From Deltaproteobacteria bacterium (GTDB taxonomy: Bacteria; Desulfobacterota; Syntrophia; Syntrophales; Smithellaceae), in NCBI GenBank assembly GCA_011046295.1, contig DSAV01000003.1, forward strand, positions 1 through 20,233: DNA of 20,233 bases, given 5' to 3'. Every line of letters begins with the position of its first letter. Within the stretch, counting starts at the first letter, position 1. The notes below the pieces were generated by a model. That model made no database searches, was not told the DNA's origin, and saw only the letters and a list, made by a program, of their open reading frames with translations. Made by a program: the position numbers and the translations under genes. Below are positions 14,867 to 20,233 of this stretch, in pieces.

Positions 14867-16058
14867 CGTGAAGCACCGATACGGCAAGCTCCGTATACTT
14901 TCTCTGTATAACGCAGGAAATTTTTATTTCCGAGGTGCTGATCATCATTATATTTACACCCTCATTAGCCAAGCTAGTAAACATTTTTGCCGCGACTCCC
15001 GAGTGGCTGGCCATACCAACTCCAATAATGGAAATCTTAGCCACCTGATCGTCAACTTCAATATTCTTCGCCCCGATTTTTTTGGCAGTAGCATCTACTA
15101 TTTTTTTCGCTTCCATTAAATCCTTTTTGGAAACGGTGAAAGTCAGATCCGTATGACCTTCCAGGCTGGCATTCTGAATAATCATATCCACATTAATATT
15201 ATTTCCCGAAAGTGGTGAAAATAATGCGGCGGCAATCCCAGGTTTGTCCGGAACATGAACAACCGTAATCTTCGCCTGATCACGATCGTAGGTAATTCCC
15301 GATACTACTTCTTTTTCCATATCTTTATCCTCCTTAGTCACAAGTGTTCCCCCTTGATTCGAAAAGGTTGACTTGACGTAAACGCGAACATCAAATTTTT
15401 TAGCCATTTCCACAGAACGAGGCTGCAACACCTTCGCGCCGGTAATAGCCATTTCCAGCATTTCATCGTATGAAATTTTATCCAGCCTTTTTGCTTTGTT
15501 GCAGATATTAGGATCTGTCGTGTACACTCCGTCAACATCGCTATAAATATCGCACTGCTTGGCCCTCAGCGCCGCGGCTAAAGCAACCGCACTGGTATCT
15601 GAACCGCCGCGCCCAAGAGTGGTGATATTATTATCAGTATCCACACCCTGAAAACCGGCAACGACAACGATAACACCTTTTTTCAGCTCTTTACGTATTT
15701 TTTGTGTATCAATATGCTCAATTCTTGCTTTTTTATGGGCATTATCCGTCTTTAACGGAATTTGAAAACCTAAAAAAGATTTTGCAGGGTACCCCAGCTG
15801 ATTTAGGACAATTGCCAAAAGCGACACAGTAACCTGTTCTCCCGTGGAAATCAGAGAATCATATTCTCTGGCTTCGGGAACTTCAGCGGCAGAGTTCGCC
15901 AGGGCAATCAGCCTGTCGGTTTCACCGGCCATCGCCGATAAAATAACAACCACAGTGTTGCCCCTTTTCCTTTCGTATATCACTTTTTGAGCCACATTTT
16001 TTATTTTTCCGATATCCGCAACCAATGTGCCTCCGAATTTCTGCACAATCAACGACAT
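14838..16058 (-). CDS. Aspartate kinase with atypical KFGGTL motif
   Basis: A 406-residue monofunctional aspartokinase, first step from aspartate to lysine/DAP, threonine and methionine. The kinase domain has KFGGTLVAD (7-15), VILSAMAGETD (38-48), STGEQV (71-76), TLGRGGSDTSA (147-157) and YSDVDGVYTTDP (172-183). Two ACT domains follow (about 262-320 and 340-400), implying allosteric feedback by lysine and/or threonine. Family members normally read KFGGTS or KFGGTC; here residue 12 is Leu (codon TTG, one base from the serine codon TCG). This sits in the phosphate-binding loop, so activity could be altered. It starts 2 bases after tsaE, whose last codons supply GGAGG 11 bases before this ATG. 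A complete threonine/lysine branch is not in the window. Confidence 0.95.
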   Translation of the reverse strand: MSLIVQKFGGTLVADIGKIKNVAQKVIYERKRGNTVVVILSAMAGETDRLIALANSAAEVPEAREYDSLISTGEQVTVSLLAIVLNQLGYPAKSFLGFQIPLKTDNAHKKARIEHIDTQKIRKELKKGVIVVVAGFQGVDTDNNITTLGRGGSDTSAVALAAALRAKQCDIYSDVDGVYTTDPNICNKAKRLDKISYDEMLEMAITGAKVLQPRSVEMAKKFDVRVYVKSTFSNQGGTLVTKEDKDMEKEVVSGITYDRDQAKITVVHVPDKPGIAAALFSPLSGNNINVDMIIQNASLEGHTDLTFTVSKKDLMEAKKIVDATAKKIGAKNIEVDDQVAKISIIGVGMASHSGVAAKMFTSLANEGVNIMMISTSEIKISCVIQRKYTELAVSVLHDAFGLEKKK

Positions 16059-16060
16059 TT

Positions 16061-16552
16061 TTATGTAACCTCCGTATTCAAATCTTTCGCCAAATCCCTT
16101 AATCTGTCTTTCATGCCCTGAATTTCGATATCACGCCTGTGGTCATCTATATATTTTATTTTTATGAAAAAAGCGGTTGACGGAATAATATTTTGGACTT
16201 TTTCCGCCCATTCAACAACAACAATTCCCGGCGCGTTGAAGTATTCTTCATATCCCAAATCATCAAACTCCGAATAACAATTCAGTCTGTATACATCAAA
16301 ATGATAAAGTTTGCACCTGCCCGGATATTCATTGATTAAAGTAAATGTCGGGCTGGTTATCTGATAATCTTTACTCACACCCAAACCTCGCGCCAATCCG
16401 GCAGTGAAGCATGTTTTACCGGAACCTAATTCTCCGGAAAGCGCGACTATATCTCCTTGTGTCAACTTACGCGCTAACTTGCGCGCTACTTCCATCGTCT
16501 CCTGCGCACTTTGCGAAATTAACGCGATTTTCCCTTTCTTATTTACGCCCAT
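16061..16552 (-). CDS. tsaE: TsaE, ATPase of tRNA t6A synthesis
   Basis: A 163-residue P-loop ATPase. Walker A GELGSGKT is at 40-47, followed by family motifs ITSPTFTLINEY (65-76), HFDVYRL (84-90) and VVVEWAEK (111-118). With TsaB and TsaD it installs N6-threonylcarbamoyl on A37 of ANN-decoding tRNAs; TsaB and TsaD are not in the window. The start overlaps the acpS end by 10 bases, and its stop is 2 bases from the ask start, indicating a translationally coupled operon. Length is normal for the family. Confidence 0.94.
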   Translation of the reverse strand: MGVNKKGKIALISQSAQETMEVARKLARKLTQGDIVALSGELGSGKTCFTAGLARGLGVSKDYQITSPTFTLINEYPGRCKLYHFDVYRLNCYSEFDDLGYEEYFNAPGIVVVEWAEKVQNIIPSTAFFIKIKYIDDHRRDIEIQGMKDRLRDLAKDLNTEVT

Positions 16553-16953
16553 GTGAAATTCTTGCTATTGGAGCTATTTTTTTCCAGTATCACAAAAGCC
16601 ATAGAATCTTTTCTTGTATGCGTTAAGCTAATATGGATTCTATTAATATCTTTTTTCTTTGCCTGCTGCTCGGCTTCGCCGTGTAAGATCAGCGAAGGCT
16701 TGCCTCTTTCATCTCGAGATACCTCTACTTCTCTTAATTTAACACCCATACCCAAACCGATACCCAACGCCTTCAAAAAAGATTCTTTCGCCGCGAATCT
16801 CGCCGCGTAATGAATAAATGCCTGGGCGTGTTTCGCGCAATATTCAATTTCTTTTTCGGAAAAGACCCTCTGTAAAAATTTATCGCCCCATTTGTCTATA
16901 ATCTTTTCTACGCGTTCGTTTTCTACCAGGTCTATACCGATTCCGTAAATCAT
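16543..16953 (-). CDS. acpS: Holo-[acyl-carrier-protein] synthase
   Basis: A 136-residue AcpS-type phosphopantetheinyl transferase. It shows the N-terminal GIGIDLVENERVE (4-16) with the Mg-binding D8, and ARFAAKESFLKALG (51-64) with E57. The C-terminal ISLTHTRKDSMAFVI block also fits. It transfers 4'-phosphopantetheine from CoA to the serine of apo-ACP. A GGGA sequence lies a few bases before the ATG. It begins 8 bases after folP. In relatives an nnrD gene often lies between acpS and tsaE; here the two genes overlap directly. Confidence 0.95.
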   Translation of the reverse strand: MIYGIGIDLVENERVEKIIDKWGDKFLQRVFSEKEIEYCAKHAQAFIHYAARFAAKESFLKALGIGLGMGVKLREVEVSRDERGKPSLILHGEAEQQAKKKDINRIHISLTHTRKDSMAFVILEKNSSNSKNFTWA

Positions 16954-16961
16954 TTTTTCCC

Positions 16962-18158
16962 TTATTGCGCGTGAACCACCGCATCAACTACCGCGGCTAT
17001 TTTCTTCATCGGGGCAACATCGTGAACACGGATAATATGACAGCCGTTCATTATTGACGCGGCAACTGTCGCGGCGGTGCCTTCGAGTCTATCAGACGGC
17101 TGCCCGCCAATCACCTGTCCCAAAAAAGATTTCCGTGATGTGCCGATCATTATCGGAAATCCCAAACTCTTTAATTCAGATAAATTTTTTATAATCCTGT
17201 AATTATCCTGCACAGATTTGCCAAAACCTATTCCCGGGTCAACAACCAGACATTCTTTTTTAACGCCCGCGTCCATCGCCTTTTGGGCGCTCTTCTTTAA
17301 ATAACCGGTTATTTCTCCCATCAGGTCACGATAATTTAAATCACCCTTTTGCATAGTTTCCGGCCGGCCACGCATGTGCATGATAATAAGCGCGGCCCCG
17401 GTCTTTCTTACAGTTTTAGCCATTTTCTTATCGGCTTTTAATGCGCTGATATCATTTATTATTTCCGCGCCGGCATCGATAGACCTTTCGGCAACCCGCT
17501 CTTTTCTTGTATCGACTGATATGGGTATTTTTATTTTTTTGGCCAAATATTCCACTACCGGCACAACTCTTTTTAACTCGATGTTTAAAGGAACCGAGTT
17601 GGCGCCCGGACGGGTCGACTCTCCCCCGATATCTATAATATCAGCACCCTGGTCGGCCATTTCCAAAGCATGATCAATCGCTTTTTTCTGATCGTTAAAA
17701 GCTCCTCCATCGGAAAAAGAATCGGGAGTCACATTCAATATTCCCATAACCAGAGTTTTCTTTCCCAATTTGATTTCACGCCTTGATGTTATTAAAACAT
17801 ATTCATTTTGATTCACATGTGAGATTATTTCATCAATATCTCTCGCGATCTTTCCAAGGCCGAATGGTTGATCTTCTACTTTTCCGGCGAAAGCGGCAAT
17901 CTGCTTTTGTGTACCCATAATCAGAACATCGGTAGCCTCGATACCGCAGGAAACGCTCTGCCGGGACACAGCCGCATCGCCACCGACAGAAATCATTTCC
18001 TGTTTTAAAATATTTGCTATTTTGCAAGGTTGCGCTTCGAGCAGAATATTGATGCTGTGAACTTTCGTGGCCATCGCTTTTATGCCATAAGGATCCACTC
18101 CGATTTTTTTAAAAACGGATACGGCATCTTGTGCATTATCTATTTTAATGACTCTCAA
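16962..18158 (-). CDS. folP: Dihydropteroate synthase with extra N-terminal domain
   Basis: The C-terminal 265 residues are a complete DHPS barrel: MGILNVTPDSFSDGG (138-152), IDIGGESTRPGA (175-186), then PISVDTRK, INDISALK, IIMHMRG, VVDPGIGFGKS, GTSRKSFLG and RVHDV. It joins p-aminobenzoate to the pterin pyrophosphate in folate synthesis. The first 130 residues are an additional domain (about 1-125, IKIDNAQDAVSVFKKIGVDPYGIKAM at its start), absent from E. coli FolP but found in some anaerobes. The start is placed at TTG 18158, with AGGTG 7 bases upstream. A longer open frame to 18293 would run back into ftsH and is low-complexity. The gap to ftsH is 64 bases. Confidence 0.93.
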   Translation of the reverse strand: MRVIKIDNAQDAVSVFKKIGVDPYGIKAMATKVHSINILLEAQPCKIANILKQEMISVGGDAAVSRQSVSCGIEATDVLIMGTQKQIAAFAGKVEDQPFGLGKIARDIDEIISHVNQNEYVLITSRREIKLGKKTLVMGILNVTPDSFSDGGAFNDQKKAIDHALEMADQGADIIDIGGESTRPGANSVPLNIELKRVVPVVEYLAKKIKIPISVDTRKERVAERSIDAGAEIINDISALKADKKMAKTVRKTGAALIIMHMRGRPETMQKGDLNYRDLMGEITGYLKKSAQKAMDAGVKKECLVVDPGIGFGKSVQDNYRIIKNLSELKSLGFPIMIGTSRKSFLGQVIGGQPSDRLEGTAATVAASIMNGCHIIRVHDVAPMKKIAAVVDAVVHAQ

Positions 18159-18165
18159 ACAACAA

Positions 18166-18170
18166 CACCT
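18166..18170 (-). promoter_or_regulatory. Ribosome binding site deciding the folP start
   Basis: On the minus strand, AGGTG is followed by 7 bases and TTG (18158-18156). This supports a TTG start outside the ftsH coding region. Confidence 0.55.
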
Positions 18171-18222
18171 ATAGCGATTATTTTTGCTTCGAATGCGATA
18201 TCTGCCACAAAGAAGATATTTT

Positions 18223-20049
18223 TTAAGATGTGGTCTGAGCTGCCGGTTTCTGTTGGGGCAAGGCGTCTCCGATAAGAGCATCAATTTCCGCACCGCTCAA
18301 CACTTCTTTTACCAGAAGTTCGCCGGCTATCCTATGCAATATTTCGATATGGTCAGTTATAAGTTTTTTTGCTTTTTCATAATTACGCGATACAATCGAT
18401 TTCACTTCCGCATCAATATTTTTGGCCGTCTCTTCACTGTAATCTTTGTGTGTGGCAAATTCGCGCCCCAAAAATATCTGCTCTTCTTTCTTGCCGTAAC
18501 TGAGCGGACCCAATTTCTCACTCATCCCCCACTCACAAACCATTTTTCTTGCTAAGTTCGTCGCGCGCTCGATGTCATTGCCTGCCCCTGTGGTAAAATC
18601 GTTTAAAACCACTGCTTCAGCGGCACGGCCACCCAGAAGTATGGAAATAGAGTTTTCCAGATATTCCTGCGGATAAGTATGTTTTTCATCAATCGGCAGC
18701 TGTTGGGTCAGCCCCAAAGCCCTGCCTCTAGGAATAATTGTCACCTTGTGTATAGGGTCGGTTTCCGGAATCAGGCGCGCTACCAGGGCATGGCCTGTCT
18801 CATGATATGAAGTGTTGCGTTTTTCCTGATCGCTGATTACCATGCTTTTTCTTTCCGAGCCCATCAGAATTTTATCCTTGGCAAACTCAAAATCGTTCAT
18901 GTTGACTTTATCACGGTTCCCGCGGGCCGTGTTGAGAACCGCCTCATTTATGACATTTTCGATGTCTGCCCCCGATGTTCCCGGCGTGCCGCGCGCCAAG
19001 ACGGCAAAATCGACATCATCATCCAAAGGCGCTTTTCGGGCGTGCACTTCAAATATCTTTTCCCTGCCTTTCACATCCGGAAGCGGCACGATAACCTGTC
19101 TGTCAAAACGTCCCGGACGCAAGAGCGCCGGATCAAGAACATCCGGTCGATTCGTAGCGGAAATAAGAATAACTCCTTCGTTGGATTCAAAACCATCCAT
19201 TTCCACAAGAAGCTGATTGAGCGTCTGTTCCCGTTCATCATGACCGCCCCCCAGTCCGGCGCCACGATGACGGCCGACGGCGTCGATTTCATCGATAAAT
19301 ACTATGCACGGAGCGTTCTTTTTAGCCTGGGCAAACAAATCACGAACACGGGAAGCGCCCACGCCCACAAACATTTCCACAAAATCAGAACCGCTGATGC
19401 TTAAAAAAGGCACTTCCGCTTCCCCGGCAATGGCGCGCGCCAAAAGCGTCTTTCCCGTACCGGGAGGCCCTACCAGCAACAAACCTTTGGGAATTCGTCC
19501 GCCAAGTTTTGTGTACTTGCGCGGATCTCTTAAAAAATCTATGACTTCTTCCAGTTCGTATTTTGCCTCATCAATTCCCGCGACATCCGCAAATGTGACT
19601 TTTTTCGACTTATCGGTTACCAGTCGCGCCCGGCTTTTGCCGAAAGACATCGCCTTGCCGCCGCCTGACTGCATCTGACGCATAAAAAATATCCAGACAC
19701 CAATAAGAAGCAGGAAAGGAAACCAGGAAATAAAAACTGTCATATACCAGGGCGAATCTTCCGACGGTTTCGCGGTAATCTTAACATTTTTGTCTCTGAA
19801 CTGCCCAACCAAAGAATCATCCTTGGGAGCGTAGGTTCTAAACAAGTTTCCGTTAGTCAGCCGGCCGGTAATGCTGTTTCCCTGAATGGTTACTTCACTG
19901 ATTTCACCCCTTTCCAGATGAGAAATCATTTCGCTGTAAATCAAGTCTCGTTGCATCGTTTTAGGCTGGCTCAATATCTGCCAGATAAGTAAAAATACCA
20001 GCAGCAAAGCCAGAATCAGGGCAATATTTTTCGAAGATTGGTTCAACAT
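18223..20049 (-). CDS. ftsH: ATP-dependent zinc metalloprotease FtsH
   Basis: A 608-residue membrane-anchored AAA+ protease. TM helices are at about 8-27 and 103-123, flanking a periplasmic domain. The AAA module has Walker A GPPGTGKT (194-201), the pore loop MFVGVG (226-231), Walker B CIVFIDEID (248-256) and the second region of homology RPDVLDPALLRPGRFDR (301-317). The M41 protease domain has HETGH (416-420) and the distal metal ligand D492 (TTGAGND). It extracts and degrades damaged membrane proteins and short-lived regulators as a hexamer. AAGGAG ends 3 bases before the ATG. It is the first gene of a six-gene operon. An IS256-type element ends about 65 bases upstream and may have changed its promoter. 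Confidence 0.97.
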   Translation of the reverse strand: MLNQSSKNIALILALLLVFLLIWQILSQPKTMQRDLIYSEMISHLERGEISEVTIQGNSITGRLTNGNLFRTYAPKDDSLVGQFRDKNVKITAKPSEDSPWYMTVFISWFPFLLLIGVWIFFMRQMQSGGGKAMSFGKSRARLVTDKSKKVTFADVAGIDEAKYELEEVIDFLRDPRKYTKLGGRIPKGLLLVGPPGTGKTLLARAIAGEAEVPFLSISGSDFVEMFVGVGASRVRDLFAQAKKNAPCIVFIDEIDAVGRHRGAGLGGGHDEREQTLNQLLVEMDGFESNEGVILISATNRPDVLDPALLRPGRFDRQVIVPLPDVKGREKIFEVHARKAPLDDDVDFAVLARGTPGTSGADIENVINEAVLNTARGNRDKVNMNDFEFAKDKILMGSERKSMVISDQEKRNTSYHETGHALVARLIPETDPIHKVTIIPRGRALGLTQQLPIDEKHTYPQEYLENSISILLGGRAAEAVVLNDFTTGAGNDIERATNLARKMVCEWGMSEKLGPLSYGKKEEQIFLGREFATHKDYSEETAKNIDAEVKSIVSRNYEKAKKLITDHIEILHRIAGELLVKEVLSGAEIDALIGDALPQQKPAAQTTS

Positions 20050-20052
20050 TTT

Positions 20053-20058
20053 CTCCTT
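20053..20058 (-). promoter_or_regulatory. Ribosome binding site of ftsH
   Basis: AAGGAG on the minus strand lies 3 bases before the ATG. The match is strong but the spacing is shorter than usual. Confidence 0.7.
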
Positions 20059-20096
20059 AAATTTAAATTTCCTATCTAATCTCTATAATAATATAC

Positions 20097-20124
20097 AATT
20101 TAACTCAAATATTGAGACTGTAAA
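20097..20124 (-). promoter_or_regulatory. Possible hybrid promoter at the IS-ftsH junction
   Basis: On the minus strand, TTTACA (20119-20124, 5 of 6 to the -35) lies inside the presumed IS end. It is followed after 16 bases by TAAATT (20097-20102, 4 of 6 to the -10) in the flanking DNA, pointing toward ftsH. An alternative pair, TTGAGT (20103-20108) and TATAGA (20082-20087), has a spacer of only 15 bases. Confidence 0.35.
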
Positions 20125-20233
20125 ATAATCTGTGTAAATGGAAATTTCATATTGTTTCCAAATCGAATCTGCCTTGATACATAACAGCCAGTTGAGAAAT
20201 TGTCAACGCCCAGTTGGCCAAAGGCATCGTCCA
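20114..20233 (-). mobile_element. End of an IS256/mutator-type insertion sequence (partial)
   Basis: This stretch holds the transposase C-terminus and, beyond its stop, a sequence starting GAGACTGTAAAATAATCTGT on the plus strand. I take that as the terminal repeat because of its position and its resemblance to IS256-family ends as I recall them. The other end and any target duplication are outside the window, so the boundary at 20114 is approximate. Confidence 0.45.
20147..20233 (-). CDS. IS256-family (mutator) transposase, C-terminal fragment
   Basis: The last 28 codons plus TGA of a gene entering from beyond the window on the minus strand. The residues WTMPLANWALTISQLAVMYQGRF match the pattern closing IS256-family transposases (W-x-x-P-x-x-NW, then QLA-x-x-(F/Y)-x-x-R). 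That C-terminal block follows the DDE catalytic domain, which is not visible here. Whether the element is intact cannot be told. A chance frame is unlikely given the match, but the fragment is short. Confidence 0.65.
   Translation of the reverse strand, partial: WTMPLANWALTISQLAVMYQGRFDLETI

Noticed and set aside
18159..18293. 45-codon upstream extension of folP
   Set aside because: It runs back into the ftsH coding region and its residues are low-complexity Arg/Cys-rich. A TTG with AGGTG upstream at 18158 explains the start better.
1..20233. CRISPR array, tRNA or rRNA genes
   Set aside because: No regularly spaced identical repeats, cloverleaf-like segments or rRNA-like conserved stretches were seen on either strand.

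Overview
The window looks like a chromosomal segment of a Gram-negative, anaerobe-type bacterium. The best guess is Desulfobacterota/Syntrophales. This is inferred from gene content (paired periplasmic M16 peptidases, a DUF4124 lytic transglycosylase, a phoH-HD-ybeY operon, an N-terminally extended dihydropteroate synthase, an ftsH-folP-acpS-tsaE-ask order) and from a moderately AT-rich composition. No rRNA, tRNA or CRISPR array is visible. Coding density is high and no gene-free stretch exceeds 300 bases.

Left edge (1-1861, minus): the first 620 residues of a single-chain restriction-modification enzyme (PD-(D/E)XK nuclease, helical linker, gamma-type N6-adenine methyltransferase), driven by a good sigma70-like promoter. 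Next is an orphan B12-binding radical SAM protein (2073-3416). It is flanked on both sides, in opposite orientations, by copies of a short palindromic repeat family, which suggests a shuffled cassette.

Centre (3548-11880, plus): a small two-TM protein, an active/inactive pair of secreted M16 peptidases and an M20 metallohydrolase form a tightly packed peptidase cluster. The conserved phoH - 7TM-HD (YqfF/PgpH) - ybeY operon of RNA quality control and c-di-AMP turnover follows. A separately promoted SDR dehydrogenase + DUF169 pair (12009-13559) comes next; its leader contains a conspicuous dyad just after the predicted transcription start. A lytic transglycosylase (13645-14262) has a near-consensus promoter placed so that its mRNA would be leaderless.

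Right part (minus, 20049 down to 14264): ftsH - folP - acpS - tsaE - ask - ComEA-like HhH protein, with short gaps or overlaps, reads as one operon of envelope proteostasis, folate, ACP activation, tRNA t6A and aspartate-family synthesis. Its last gene converges on the transglycosylase gene with a single base between the stop codons. The aspartate kinase carries an unusual Leu in place of Ser in its KFGGTS motif. Immediately upstream of ftsH, at the window edge, is the 3' end of an IS256/mutator-type transposase, whose terminal repeat may supply the -35 of a hybrid ftsH promoter.

No clearly undescribed multi-gene system stands out. The most testable novelties are the SDR/DUF169 operon with its operator-like dyad, the repeat-flanked radical SAM orphan, the leaderless transglycosylase, the Ask S-to-L change and the IS-ftsH junction.
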